A stretch of DNA of 64,000 bases from positions 1,342,501 to 1,406,500 of the forward strand of contig NZ_CP038439.1 in NCBI RefSeq assembly GCF_004683865.2. The letters run 5' to 3'. Below, in pieces: positions 35,982 through 45,102 of the stretch (position 1 is its first letter; every line of letters starts with the position of its first letter). This DNA comes from Paracoccus liaowanqingii (GTDB lineage Bacteria; Pseudomonadota; Alphaproteobacteria; Rhodobacterales; Rhodobacteraceae). The notes under the pieces were generated by a model. That model was given only the letters and a program-made list of their open reading frames with translations, was not told the DNA's origin and ran no database searches. The position numbers were made by a program, and so were the translations under genes.

Positions 35982-36681
35982 AACGATGCGCCTGCAGATG
36001 CCGCTGCTGGCCCCCGCCCAGGCCCAGAAGCATGTCACCGTCAACGAGGCCCTGATGCGGCTGGACGGCATGGTGAACCTGGTGCTGCAGAGCGTCTCGG
36101 TGGCGGTCCCGCCCGAGGCGGTGCTGGACGGCCAGTGCTGGGGCGTGCCGATTTCGGGCCAGGGCGCGTGGTCCGGGCAGGGGGGCCGGATCGCGGTGGG
36201 GTCGAATGGCGGATGGGTCTTCCTGCCGCCCGCGCCGGGCATGCGGGCTTTCGTGGCCGATCACGGGCTGCAGGCGATCCATGACGGCACGGACTGGGCC
36301 GTGGGTGCGCTGAGCCTGGGCGCGGGCGGATCGGGGCTGATGGCGGGCATGGCCGAGGGCGAGGCGACCCTGGGCGGCGGGACCAGCGTGGCGACGGATG
36401 TTTTCATCCCGGCGGGCGCGCTGGTGATCGGTGCGGTGGGCCGGGTGGCCAGCGGCCTGACCGGCACGCTGACCGGCTGGCGGCTTGGCACCACGGGGGC
36501 GCTGAACCGCTTCGGTCAGGGCCTGGGCAAGCAGGAGGGGTCCTGGGCACGAGGCCTGCTGGGCAGCCCCATGGCCTATTACCAGACCGAGCCGCTGATC
36601 GTGACCGCCGAAGGCGGGACGATGACCGGCGGGCGCATCCGCCTGGCGGTGCACTGGCTGGAGATGCGGCTGCCGACCTAG
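35971..36681 (+). CDS. DUF2793 tail-fibre-like protein
   Basis: 236 residues opening with the DUF2793 hallmark (LQMPLLAPAQAQKHVTVNEALMRLDGMV). The domain is attached to GTA fibres in Rhodobacter (rcc00171-like) and to phage tail fibres. The C-terminal half (WRLGTTGALNRFGQG, MAYYQTEPLIVTAEGG) looks like a receptor-binding or trimerisation part. ATG 35971 has AAGGAG 9 bases upstream and overlaps the end of the ORFg15 frame by 11 bases, suggesting coupling to the complete ORFg15 rather than to the TAG-shortened form. In R. capsulatus the fibre gene is elsewhere, so its place here is a variation. Confidence 0.8.
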   Translation: MSGETMRLQMPLLAPAQAQKHVTVNEALMRLDGMVNLVLQSVSVAVPPEAVLDGQCWGVPISGQGAWSGQGGRIAVGSNGGWVFLPPAPGMRAFVADHGLQAIHDGTDWAVGALSLGAGGSGLMAGMAEGEATLGGGTSVATDVFIPAGALVIGAVGRVASGLTGTLTGWRLGTTGALNRFGQGLGKQEGSWARGLLGSPMAYYQTEPLIVTAEGGTMTGGRIRLAVHWLEMRLPT

Positions 36682-36769
36682 GGCCGCGGATCGTTTTGGG
36701 CCCGCCCGTCTTTAACCGCATCGTCATGTGGTTTATGTAGGGGAACCAAAGGATCGGGTGGGCTTCAGG

Positions 36770-37597
36770 ATGAACATGCAACATGTCGACAAGACCCCGC
36801 TGGCGTTGGATCGCGACGCGATCTGGTCGCAGTTGCGCGACGAGGCCTCTGCCGCCGTCGCGGGCGAGCCGCTGCTGGGCGCGCTGATCCATGCGGGCCT
36901 GCTGCACCATCAGAGCCTGGAGGCGGCGCTGGCCTATCGCTTCTCGCTGAAGCTGGCCTCGGGCGAGATGAGCGAGCAGATCCTGCGCGAGATCGCCGAC
37001 CAGGCCTATGCCACCACCGCGCAGATGGGCGATGCGGCGCGGGCCGATCTGATGGCGGTCTATGACCGCGATCCGGCGACGCACCGCCTGTTGCAGCCGG
37101 TGCTGTTCTTCAAGGGCTTCCAGGCGCTGCAGGCGTACCGGATGGCGCATTGGCTGTGGCAGCAGGGGCGCCGCGACATGGCCTATTTCGTGCAGATGCG
37201 CTGCTCGGAATGCTTCGGCGTGGACATCCACCCGGCGGCGAAGATCGGCACCGGGGTGATGATCGACCATGCCCATTCCATCGTCATCGGCGAGACGGCG
37301 ACCGTCGGCAACGACGTGTCGATGCTGCATTCGGTGACGCTTGGCGGCACGGGCAAGGAGGATGGCGACCGCCATCCCAAAATCGGCGACGGGGTGCTGA
37401 TCGGCGCGGGCGCGAAGGTGCTGGGCAACATCCATGTCGGCCATCATTCGCGGATCGCGGCGGGATCGGTCGTGCTGCACGACGTGCCGGCCTGCAAGAC
37501 CGTGGCGGGCGTGCCCGCGCGCGTGATCGGGGATGCGGGCTGCCTAGAGCCGTCCTACAGCATGAACCAGCTGCTGGGGATCGAGGATTACACCTAG
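36770..37597 (+). CDS. cysE: serine O-acetyltransferase
   Basis: About 275 residues; makes O-acetylserine for cysteine synthesis. The N-terminal helical domain is followed by left-handed beta-helix hexapeptide repeats, with [27 protein letters not shown] as the active-site region and [28 protein letters not shown] after it. ATG 36770 is taken; GTG 36728 and ATG 36776 are other candidates because no clear ribosome site decides. As I recall, cysE just after the GTA cluster is recurrent in Rhodobacterales, so the position is not unusual. Confidence 0.93.
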   Translation: MNMQHVDKTPLALDRDAIWSQLRDEASAAVAGEPLLGALIHAGLLHHQSLEAALAYRFSLKLASGEMSEQILREIADQAYATTAQMGDAARADLMAVYDRDPATHRLLQPVLFFKGFQALQAYRMAHWLWQQGRRDMAYFVQMRCSECFGVDIHPAAKIGTGVMIDHAHSIVIGETATVGNDVSMLHSVTLGGTGKEDGDRHPKIGDGVLIGAGAKVLGNIHVGHHSRIAAGSVVLHDVPACKTVAGVPARVIGDAGCLEPSYSMNQLLGIEDYT

Positions 37598-38652
37598 ATC
37601 CAGCGCGCGGCATCGCTGCCGGTCAGTTCGGGCAGGCTGATGCGGTCCCGCGCCAGCCGCTCGTCCAGCGCCTGTGCCAGCCGGGGGGCCACCGACAGGC
37701 CCTGATAGATCATCGCCGAATAGATCTGTACCGCGCTTGCCCCGGCAGCAAGCTTGTCCCAGACATCCTGCGGGTCCGAGATGCCGCCCACGCCGATCAG
37801 CGGGATGCTGCCCTGCGTCTCGCGGTGCAGCAGCGCCAGGACGCGGGTCGACCGCCTGAAGAGCGGGCGACCGGAGAGGCCGCCGGCCTCGGCCGCATGC
37901 GGGCCGGTGATGCCGTCGCGCGACAGGGTCGTGTTGGTGGCGATGATGCCGTCCAGGCGCGCGTTGCGGGCGACGGCGGCGATCTGGGCGATCTCGGGAT
38001 CGGTCAGGTCGGGGGCGATCTTGACGAAGACCGGCACGCGGACGGGCAGGCTGTCGCGCGCCGCCAGCACCCGGTCCAGAAGGGCTGCCAGCGCGTCGGC
38101 GCCCTGCAGGTCGCGCAGCTTCTCGGTATTGGGCGAGGAGACGTTGACGGTCACGAAATCGGCCGAGGCGCCCGCGCGGATCAGGACCTGGGCGAAATCC
38201 TCGGCCCGGTCCGCGCTGTCCTTGTTGGCGCCGAGGTTCAGCCCGACCGGAATGCCCTCGGGCCGGGCGGCCAGACGGCGGCCCACCGCCTCGGCGCCCT
38301 CGTTGTTGAAGCCGAAGCGGTTGATGATCGCCTGGTCCTGGGTCAGCCGGAAGAGGCGTGGCTTGGGGTTGCCGGGCTGGGGGCGCGGCGTGGCGGCGCC
38401 GACTTCCAGGAACCCGAAGCCCGCGCGCATCAGCGGCGCGATGACGCGGCCGTTCTTGTCATAGCCCGCCGCCAGCCCGATCGGGTTGGGCAGGTCCATC
38501 CCCGCCAGCGACAGCCGCAGCCGATCCGAGGTGACCGGCGCCCCGTGCAGCGGCGCCAGCCCACGTTCCAGCGCGCGGATCGACAGGTCATGGGCGCGTT
38601 CGGGGTCGAGGCGGTGCAGCGCCTTGAGGCCGAGGCTTTCCAGCAGGCTCAT
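37594..38652 (-). CDS. pyrD: dihydroorotate dehydrogenase, class 2 (quinone)
   Basis: 352 residues. The N-terminal amphipathic membrane-binding helices (about 1-40) and the FMN barrel identify class 2. Motifs are [48 protein letters not shown] with the catalytic serine, and [14 protein letters not shown]. It oxidises dihydroorotate to orotate and reduces ubiquinone in pyrimidine synthesis. ATG 38652 overlaps the DUF952 stop by ATGA. It converges on cysE with a 4-base overlap. Confidence 0.95.
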   Translation of the reverse strand: MSLLESLGLKALHRLDPERAHDLSIRALERGLAPLHGAPVTSDRLRLSLAGMDLPNPIGLAAGYDKNGRVIAPLMRAGFGFLEVGAATPRPQPGNPKPRLFRLTQDQAIINRFGFNNEGAEAVGRRLAARPEGIPVGLNLGANKDSADRAEDFAQVLIRAGASADFVTVNVSSPNTEKLRDLQGADALAALLDRVLAARDSLPVRVPVFVKIAPDLTDPEIAQIAAVARNARLDGIIATNTTLSRDGITGPHAAEAGGLSGRPLFRRSTRVLALLHRETQGSIPLIGVGGISDPQDVWDKLAAGASAVQIYSAMIYQGLSVAPRLAQALDERLARDRISLPELTGSDAARWI

Positions 38653-38984
38653 GTCAGGTCCCCGGTCCGGTGGCGGCCATCCTGCAGCGGCAGGGTCCGC
38701 GACCACAGGACATCCGCCATCGCCAGCGGCCGGTAGAGATGCGGGAATATGGCCCCGCCGCGCGACGGCTCCCACCGCAACTCTGCGCCCATCTCCTCGG
38801 CGGTGCAGGCCAGAAGGACCAGCCCGTCGACATTCGCGAAGTGCTTCTCGAGCGTCACGGGCAGCTGTTCGGCGGTCGAGAGATGGACATAGCCGTCGGC
38901 CAGATCGACCGGCGCCCCGGCGGTCTGCCCGTCGCGTTGCATCTGGGCCCATTCAGGCGCGCGGAGAACCTTGTAGATCTGCAT
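38649..38984 (-). CDS. DUF952 family protein
   Basis: 111 residues starting [12 protein letters not shown], the usual start of DUF952 proteins, with [23 protein letters not shown] and [13 protein letters not shown] as family motifs. DUF952 is a small ADP-ribosyltransferase-like fold of unknown function. An upstream ATG at 39011 would add nine residues; neither start has a clear ribosome site. It overlaps pyrD by ATGA, so they are probably co-transcribed. Confidence 0.75.
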   Translation of the reverse strand: MQIYKVLRAPEWAQMQRDGQTAGAPVDLADGYVHLSTAEQLPVTLEKHFANVDGLVLLACTAEEMGAELRWEPSRGGAIFPHLYRPLAMADVLWSRTLPLQDGRHRTGDLT

Positions 38985-39135
38985 AGGGGCATTTGCCGTG
39001 CCTTCGGGCATCGGGTCAAGGCGTCATCGCGATGTCATGCACGCGCCCTAGGACAGGGCCATGACGGTTTGACCCGGTGGCGCGGCTGCGCCAAGCTGGG
39101 TCATCTGCCGACAGGGCCATCTCAGGGAATCACGC

Positions 39136-40737
39136 ATGACACGACGCCTTCTTGCCGCCGCCTCGGTCCTCGCGCTGTGCGCAGGCACCGCGCAGGCGGA
39201 GACCGTTCTGCACATCCTTCACACCAATGACGTGCACAGCCGGATCGAGCCGATCAACGCCTCGGACAGCACCTGCGGCGAGGAGGACATCGCCGCCGGC
39301 GCCTGCTTCGGCGGCATCGCCCGGATCGCCACAAAGATCAACGAGCTGCGCGACCAGATCACCGCCGAGGGCGGCAACGTGATCGTGCTGGATGCGGGCG
39401 ACCAGTATCAGGGGACGCTGTTCTACACGACCTACAAGGGCGCGGAGGTGGTCGAGTTCATGTCCGCCATCGGCTATGACGCGATGGCGGTGGGCAACCA
39501 CGAGTTCGACGACGGTCCCGACGGACTGGCCGTGCTGACCGACGGGGTCGAGTTCCCGCTCCTGTCCAGCAATCTCGATGTCTCGCAGTCCAACATCCTG
39601 GCCGACAAGGTCGCCAAGCACACGGTGATCGAGGTCGGGGACACGCGGATCGGCATCGTCGCGGCCTTGGCGATGGACACCCCCGAGACCTCGTCGCCCG
39701 GCCCCAACGTGATCTTCCAGGACGACGCCGACAGCCTGGCCGCCGCCGCAGCCGAGCTGGCCGATCAGGGCGTCGACAAGGTCATCGCACTGACCCATGT
39801 GGGCTATGTCCGCGATCTGGAACTGGCGGCCGAGGTGCCGGGCATCGATGCGATCATCGGCGGGCATTCCCACACGCTGCTGGGCGACATGGAGGGCGCG
39901 GTCGACGCCTATCCGACCATGGTGGCCGGGCCTGACGGCACCGAGGTGCCGGTGGCGCAGGCCTATGCCTATGGCAAGTATCTGGGTCACCTGACGCTGA
40001 CCTTCGACGATGCGGGCGTGCTGGTCAGTGCCGAGGGGCAGCCGGTGCTTCTGGACGCCTCGGTCCCCGAGGATGAGGCGATCGCGGCGCGGGTGGCCGA
40101 GATGGCCGAGCCCATCGCCGCCCTGCGCGAGGAGGTCGTGGCCAGCACGACGGCGCCCATCGAGGGCGCGCGCGAGGTCTGCCGGGCGCAGGAATGCGAG
40201 ATGGGCAACCTGGTGGCCGATGCCATGCTGGACCGCGTGGCCGAACAGGGCATCACCATCGCCATCCAGAACGGCGGGGGCCTGCGCGCCTCGATCGACG
40301 CGGGCGACGTGACGATGGGCGAGGTCTATACCGTCCTGCCGTTCCAGAACACGCTGGCGACCTTCCAGCTGACCGGGGCCGACATCATCGCGGCGCTTGA
40401 GAACGGCGCCAGCCAGTACGAGGAGCAGGCGGGCCGCTTTGCCCAGGTCGCGGGGCTGCAATACACCGTCGATCCCTCCGCCGAGGTCGGATCGCGCATC
40501 AGCGAGGTGATGGTCGAGGTCGAGGGCGAATGGGTGCCCATCGACGAGGCCGCGACCTATGGCGTGGCCACCAACAACTACATGCGCGGCGGCGGCGACG
40601 GCTATGACGTTTTCGCCAGCAACGGGCAGGATGCCTATGATTTCGGCCCCGATCTGGCCGAGGTCCTGGCCGACTATCTGGGCGCGCAAGACGGGGGATA
40701 CACCCCCTATACCGACGGCCGCATCACGGTGAAGTAA
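39136..40737 (+). CDS. periplasmic 5'-nucleotidase / 2',3'-cyclic phosphodiesterase-type protein
   Basis: 533-residue exported enzyme. A cleavable signal peptide (MTRRLLAAASVLALCAGTAQA) is followed by a metallophosphatase domain with HTNDVHSRIEP, LDAGDQYQGT, GNHEFD, ALTHVGY and IIGGHSHT, then a 5'-nucleotidase C-terminal domain (about 330-530) with NGGGLRASIDAGDVT, TVLPFQNTLATFQLTG and ATNNYMRGGGDGYDVF. It releases phosphate and nucleosides from extracellular nucleotides. The two domains are complete. A strong hairpin follows the gene. Confidence 0.92.
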   Translation: MTRRLLAAASVLALCAGTAQAETVLHILHTNDVHSRIEPINASDSTCGEEDIAAGACFGGIARIATKINELRDQITAEGGNVIVLDAGDQYQGTLFYTTYKGAEVVEFMSAIGYDAMAVGNHEFDDGPDGLAVLTDGVEFPLLSSNLDVSQSNILADKVAKHTVIEVGDTRIGIVAALAMDTPETSSPGPNVIFQDDADSLAAAAAELADQGVDKVIALTHVGYVRDLELAAEVPGIDAIIGGHSHTLLGDMEGAVDAYPTMVAGPDGTEVPVAQAYAYGKYLGHLTLTFDDAGVLVSAEGQPVLLDASVPEDEAIAARVAEMAEPIAALREEVVASTTAPIEGAREVCRAQECEMGNLVADAMLDRVAEQGITIAIQNGGGLRASIDAGDVTMGEVYTVLPFQNTLATFQLTGADIIAALENGASQYEEQAGRFAQVAGLQYTVDPSAEVGSRISEVMVEVEGEWVPIDEAATYGVATNNYMRGGGDGYDVFASNGQDAYDFGPDLAEVLADYLGAQDGGYTPYTDGRITVK

Positions 40738-40744
40738 GCCTGCC

Positions 40745-40773
40745 CCGGGGCCCGGCGCCATGCCGGGCCCCGG
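40745..40773 (+). terminator. hairpin terminator after the 5'-nucleotidase gene
   Basis: CCGGGGCCCGGC (40745-40756), loop GCCAT, GCCGGGCCCCGG (40762-40773): a perfect 12-bp stem starting 8 bases after the stop, followed only by TTCTG. It is a likely transcript end although the T run is weak. Confidence 0.65.
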
Positions 40774-40834
40774 TTCTGCGGGCGGCCGCGTTCCGCCCGT
40801 TGGCACGGGCCGCGCGATCGGCTAAGCCGACATC

Positions 40835-41428
40835 ATGCGGACGGGCTTTCCCCTCGCGCGGCCTGGCCAGCGCATCGGTCTTCTGGGGGGGTCCTTCGAT
40901 CCCGCCCACCAAGGACATGTCCAGATCAGCAAGGCGGCGCTGCGGCGGCTGCGGCTGGACCGGGTCTGGTGGCTGGTGTCGCCGGGCAATCCGCTGAAGG
41001 CGCGCGGTCCCGCGCCGCTGGACCGGCGGCTGCAGGTGGCCCGCGCCCTGATCCACGACCCTCGCATCGTCGTCACCGACCTGGAGTCCAGGCTGGGCCT
41101 GCGCATGACCGCCGACACGCTGGCGGCGCTGGACCGCCTGTATCCCGGCGTGCGCTTCGTCTGGCTGATGGGGTCGGACAACATGGCGCAGTTCCACCAC
41201 TGGGACCGCTGGCGCCAGATCGCGGGGCAGGTGCCCATCGCAGTGCTGGCCCGCCCCGGGACGCGGCTGTCGGCGCGCCAGTCGGTCGCCGCCACCGTCC
41301 TGCGCCCCGCCCGCCTGCCCGAGACGCGGGCCGCCGAGCTGCCCCTGCGAGCTGCCCCGGCCTGGGTGCTTCTGAACCTGCCGATGTCGCCCCTGTCCTC
41401 GACCGGCCTGCGCGAGGCGGGGGCATGA
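40835..41428 (+). CDS. nadD: nicotinate-nucleotide adenylyltransferase
   Basis: 197 residues of the nucleotidyltransferase (HIGH-type) family. The N-terminal motif is GLLGGSFDPAHQGHVQISKAAL and the C-terminal motif SSTGLREAG corresponds to ISSTxIR. It adenylates nicotinate mononucleotide for NAD synthesis. Its stop overlaps the next gene by ATGA. The more common alphaproteobacterial neighbours (proA, rsfS) are absent here. Confidence 0.92.
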   Translation: MRTGFPLARPGQRIGLLGGSFDPAHQGHVQISKAALRRLRLDRVWWLVSPGNPLKARGPAPLDRRLQVARALIHDPRIVVTDLESRLGLRMTADTLAALDRLYPGVRFVWLMGSDNMAQFHHWDRWRQIAGQVPIAVLARPGTRLSARQSVAATVLRPARLPETRAAELPLRAAPAWVLLNLPMSPLSSTGLREAGA

Positions 41429-42807
41429 GCCTGGACCGGCGGACCTTCCTTGCAGCCCTGGGTGCGACGCTGGCGCCGTCGTTGCTGGCAGCTCAGGGGC
41501 TGGATCTGCGCCCGCCGCGCAAGCCCGCCCCCGATCCCCGCGATCTGGTCCGGCGCACCGCGTTGCCCGGGCGCGTGGCCTATGCCCTGACCGACGGCAC
41601 CGAGCCCCTGGCGCTGGCCAAGGCCGCCATCCCCCTGGCGCCGGCAAGCACGATGAAGGCGATCACCGCGCTTTACACGCTGGACCGGCTTGGCCCGGAT
41701 CGCCGCTTCGCGACCCAGGTGATCCTGGCGGGTGACATGCTGATCCTGGCGGGGGGCGGCGACCCCGTCCTGACCACCGACGATCTGGCGGTGCTGGCCG
41801 ATCGGTTGGTGGCGACCGGCCAGCCCGCGCCCGCCCGTTTCGGGGTCTGGGGCGGCGGCCTGCCGCAGCTGCCCGAGATCGCCCCCGAGCAGGACGACCA
41901 CCTGGCCTACAACCCCGCCATCTCGGGGCTGATGCTGAACTTCAACCGGGTGCATCTGGGTTGGACCCGCAGCACCGCCGAGCCGCGCATCCGGGCCGAG
42001 GCCCGCGCCGCACTGCATTCCCCCCAGGCCTGGACGATTACCGCCCGGCCCGGCGACCATCCCGGGCTGTTCACCTATCGCCAGGACACCGCGCAGGAGC
42101 ATTGGACCATCGCGCGGGCCGCCCTGGCCGCGCCGGGCAGCCGCTGGATGCCGGTGCGCCTGCCGGAGCTTTATGCCGCGGACGTCTTCCAGACCCTCTG
42201 CCGGGCGCGGGGCTTGGCACTGCCTGCGGCCCAGGTGATCGACCGGCTGCCGCAGGGCGAGATGCTGGCGCGGCATGACAGCCCCCCGGTGGTGGCGCTG
42301 GTCCGCGACATGCTGCGCTATTCGACCAACCTGACGGCCGAGGCGCTTGGCCTGCAGGCCAGCGGGGCGGCGGACCCCGCCGCCTCGGCAGCGGCGATGC
42401 GGCTCTGGCTGGCGGATCTGGGGCAGGGGATGCGGCTGGCCGATCACTCGGGCCTGTCGCAGGGCAGCCGGATCAGCCCCTTCGCCATGACCCGCATCCT
42501 GGCCGGGCCGGGACGCGACCTTCTGCTGGCGCCCCTGATGCGCCCCGACACGGTCGAACCGCACCCCTCGGACCGCTTCACCGTCGCGGCCAAGACCGGC
42601 ACGCTGAACTTCGTGTCGAACCTTGCGGGCTATGTCACCGGCCCGTCCGGGGGGCAGGGCGTCTTCGCGATCTTCTGCGCGGACCCCGACCGGCGGCAGG
42701 CGGCCATCGGGCAGGAGATGCCCCCGGGCGTCGCGCCCTGGACCCGGCAGGCCAAGGCGCTGCAGGGCGATCTGGTGCGGGCATTCGCGGGGCGGCTGGA
42801 CGGCTAG
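41425..42807 (+). CDS. dacB: D-alanyl-D-alanine carboxypeptidase/endopeptidase, PBP4 (DacB) family
   Basis: 460 residues, S13 peptidase family. The N-terminal LDRRTFLAALGATLAPSLLAAQ resembles a twin-arginine export signal. Active-site motifs are ASTMKA (SxxK), YSTNLTAE (SxN) and AAKTGTLNFVS (KTG). It trims or cuts peptidoglycan cross-links in the periplasm. Coupled to nadD by ATGA. It converges with the TerB-like gene with a 4-base overlap. Confidence 0.88.
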   Translation: MSLDRRTFLAALGATLAPSLLAAQGLDLRPPRKPAPDPRDLVRRTALPGRVAYALTDGTEPLALAKAAIPLAPASTMKAITALYTLDRLGPDRRFATQVILAGDMLILAGGGDPVLTTDDLAVLADRLVATGQPAPARFGVWGGGLPQLPEIAPEQDDHLAYNPAISGLMLNFNRVHLGWTRSTAEPRIRAEARAALHSPQAWTITARPGDHPGLFTYRQDTAQEHWTIARAALAAPGSRWMPVRLPELYAADVFQTLCRARGLALPAAQVIDRLPQGEMLARHDSPPVVALVRDMLRYSTNLTAEALGLQASGAADPAASAAAMRLWLADLGQGMRLADHSGLSQGSRISPFAMTRILAGPGRDLLLAPLMRPDTVEPHPSDRFTVAAKTGTLNFVSNLAGYVTGPSGGQGVFAIFCADPDRRQAAIGQEMPPGVAPWTRQAKALQGDLVRAFAGRLDG

Positions 42808-43226
42808 ACAGTGATGTGGCGGACGCGGGCCGACAGCTCGATCGCGGCGGCATGCAGGCGGCTGATGTTTAGCTGGTCGCGGATCTCAGCCAGCATCATC
42901 ACCTCGCCCTCGTAGAGCCGCCCGTCGGCGGCGCCCACGTCGCAGGCCAGCGCATAGGCAGTCTCATACAGCTTCTCGGGCAGAGCGTCGCGGATCAGGC
43001 CGAACAGCGCGTCCACGCCGTCCTCCTCCTCGAACAGGGTCATCACCGTCTGGCTGATTGCGCGGATGCGGTCGTCGTCATAGGCGGCAAAGACCGGCGC
43101 GTGATCGACCATGCGCTGGATCGCCACCAGTTCGGACGTGCGGATGGTGTTGTCGGAGGCCGAGACCGCCACCATCACCGCGACCAGCGCATCGCAGGGG
43201 GACAGGGAAGGCAGGTCGATGATCAT
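42804..43226 (-). CDS. TerB-like helical protein
   Basis: 140 residues, all-helical TerB/tellurite-resistance-like fold: LVAVMVAVSASDNTIRTSELVAIQRMV in the first half and ALACDVGAADGRLYEGEVMMLAEIRDQL in the second half, both with the acidic metal-binding-like pattern (DxxxxxxE). Function in this organism is unknown; no ter operon is present. Upstream 89 bases separate it divergently from lysK. Confidence 0.75.
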   Translation of the reverse strand: MIIDLPSLSPCDALVAVMVAVSASDNTIRTSELVAIQRMVDHAPVFAAYDDDRIRAISQTVMTLFEEEDGVDALFGLIRDALPEKLYETAYALACDVGAADGRLYEGEVMMLAEIRDQLNISRLHAAAIELSARVRHITV

Positions 43227-43314
43227 GGCGGGCCTCGCTTGGGTTGGGTGCCAGAATATTGACGATATGCGACGCTTTCAATAAGGCATGCGGACCTCAA
43301 CAGGAGATCCGCTC

Positions 43315-44901
43315 ATGACCACCCTGCGCGATGCCGCGATGACGTCGAAGGCCTGGCCGTTCGAAGAAGCGCGCCGGGTGCTGAAACGGTACGAGAAGAA
43401 GGACCCCGACAAGGGCCATGTCCTGTTCGAGACGGGCTACGGCCCCTCGGGCCTGCCCCATATCGGGACCTTCGGCGAGGTCGCGCGCACCACGATGATC
43501 CGCCGCGCCTTCGAGTTGATCAGCGACATCCCCACGCGGCTGATCTGCTTTTCGGACGACATGGACGGGATGCGCAAGGTCCCCGAGAACGTGCCGCAGC
43601 AAGAGATGATGCAGGGCCACCTGCAGCTGCCGCTGACCGCCGTGCCCGACCCCTTCGGCACGCATGACAGCTTCGGCGACCACAACAACGCCATGCTGCG
43701 CCGCTTCCTCGACACGTTCGGCTTCGAATACGAATTCGTCAGCGCCACCGATTACTACAAATCCGGCCGGTTCGACGAGACGCTGCTGCGCGCCGCCGAG
43801 AAATACGACGAGATCATGGCGGTCATGCTGGCCAGCCTGCGCGAGGAACGCCAGCAGACCTATTCCTGCTTCCTGCCGATCAGCCCCAGGACGGGCCGGG
43901 TGCTGTATGTCCCCATCACCCATGTCGATGCGAAAGCCGGCACCATCACCTTCGTCGAGGACGGCCAGGAGACGACGCTTCCGGTCACCGGCGGTCAGGT
44001 CAAGCTGCAGTGGAAGCCCGATTTCGGCGCCCGGTGGGCCGCGCTCGACGTGGATTTCGAGATGTACGGCAAGGATCACAGCACCAACACGCCCATCTAT
44101 GACGGCATCTGCAGGATCCTGGGCGGCCGCCCGCCCGAGCATTTCACCTACGAGCTGTTCCTGGACCAGCACGGGCAGAAGATCAGCAAGTCCAAGGGCA
44201 ACGGGCTGTCGATCGACGAATGGCTGACCTATGCGGCGACCGAAAGCCTGTCCTATTTCATGTATCAGAAGCCGAAATCTGCCAAGCGCATGTATTTCGA
44301 CGTGATCCCCAAGGCGGTGGACGAATATCATCATCAACTGCGGGCCTGGCCCGACCAGACGCCGGACCAGCAGCTGTCCAACCCGGTCTGGCACATCCAT
44401 GGCGGCGACGTTCCGGCCTCCGACATGGTGGTGCCGTTCCAGATGCTGCTGAACCTGGCCGCCGTCGCGGGCCAGACCGGCAAGGAGGGGCTCTGGGGCT
44501 TCATCCGCCGCTACGCCCCCGACGCCTCGCCCGAGACGCATCCCGACCTCGATGCGGCGGCGGGCTTCGCGCTGCGCTATTTCACCGATTTCGTGGCCCC
44601 CACCCGGACCTTCCGCGCGCCCACCGACATCGAACGCCGCGCGATGGAGGATCTGGCCGCGCGCCTGTCCGCATGGGACCAGCCCGCCGATCCCGAGGCG
44701 CTGCAGTCCATGGTCTTCGCCATCGGCAAGGACCACGGGTTCGAGCCGCTGCGCGACTGGTTCGCGGCGCTCTACCAGGTCCTGCTGGGCGCCGATCAGG
44801 GCCCGCGCTTTGGCGGCTTCATCGCGCTCTACGGCATCGACGAGACCCGCGCCCTGATCGAGACCGCGCTGTCGGGTCACCTGGCCGTCACCCCCGCCTG
44901 A
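43315..44901 (+). CDS. lysK: class I lysyl-tRNA synthetase
   Basis: 528 residues of the archaeal/alphaproteobacterial class I LysRS. The HIGH-like motif is [17 protein letters not shown] and the KMSKS-like motif [35 protein letters not shown] and [11 protein letters not shown] match the LysK body. It charges tRNA-Lys with a Rossmann-fold catalytic core unrelated to the class II LysS used by most bacteria. ATG 43315 has AGGAG 8 bases upstream; an earlier ATG at 43288 is less likely. A copy of the dispersed repeat follows the stop. Confidence 0.95.
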   Translation: MTTLRDAAMTSKAWPFEEARRVLKRYEKKDPDKGHVLFETGYGPSGLPHIGTFGEVARTTMIRRAFELISDIPTRLICFSDDMDGMRKVPENVPQQEMMQGHLQLPLTAVPDPFGTHDSFGDHNNAMLRRFLDTFGFEYEFVSATDYYKSGRFDETLLRAAEKYDEIMAVMLASLREERQQTYSCFLPISPRTGRVLYVPITHVDAKAGTITFVEDGQETTLPVTGGQVKLQWKPDFGARWAALDVDFEMYGKDHSTNTPIYDGICRILGGRPPEHFTYELFLDQHGQKISKSKGNGLSIDEWLTYAATESLSYFMYQKPKSAKRMYFDVIPKAVDEYHHQLRAWPDQTPDQQLSNPVWHIHGGDVPASDMVVPFQMLLNLAAVAGQTGKEGLWGFIRRYAPDASPETHPDLDAAAGFALRYFTDFVAPTRTFRAPTDIERRAMEDLAARLSAWDQPADPEALQSMVFAIGKDHGFEPLRDWFAALYQVLLGADQGPRFGGFIALYGIDETRALIETALSGHLAVTPA

Positions 44902-44914
44902 CGCGGCCTTTCCC

Positions 44915-44967
44915 TTCATCTTGGCGCAAATATCCTCGGGGGGTCCGGGGGGCTGACAGCCCCCCGG
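44915..44967 (-). repeat. dispersed intergenic hairpin repeat, copy 2
   Basis: Reverse-complement copy of the element at 23614-23667, located 13 bases after lysK. The hairpin is CCGGGGGG-CTGACAG-CCCCCCGG (44945-44967). The stem pair differs from copy 1 as T-A against A-T, so pairing is kept while sequence changed. It may end the lysK message or the upstream side of the next gene. Confidence 0.8.
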
Positions 44968-45102
44968 CCTCATCGGCCGTTGCGCGCCTGCCCGGTGCAG
45001 CGCGCGCTGCCTTCAGCCGCCGTTAACCTTTCTTCACCTATTCCTGTCCCATCGGGACGGGCCGCGGGGTCCGGTCCCCATGCGGTCAGGAAGGGATAGC
45101 GG

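Noticed and set aside
21908..36681. Complete prophage
   Set aside because: There is no integrase, replication, repressor or lysis gene and no attachment-site repeat; gene order and short tape measure match a gene transfer agent.
45015..45040. Full CtrA site upstream of the spike gene
   Set aside because: Only one TTAACC half is present; the second half of TTAA-N7-TTAAC is missing.
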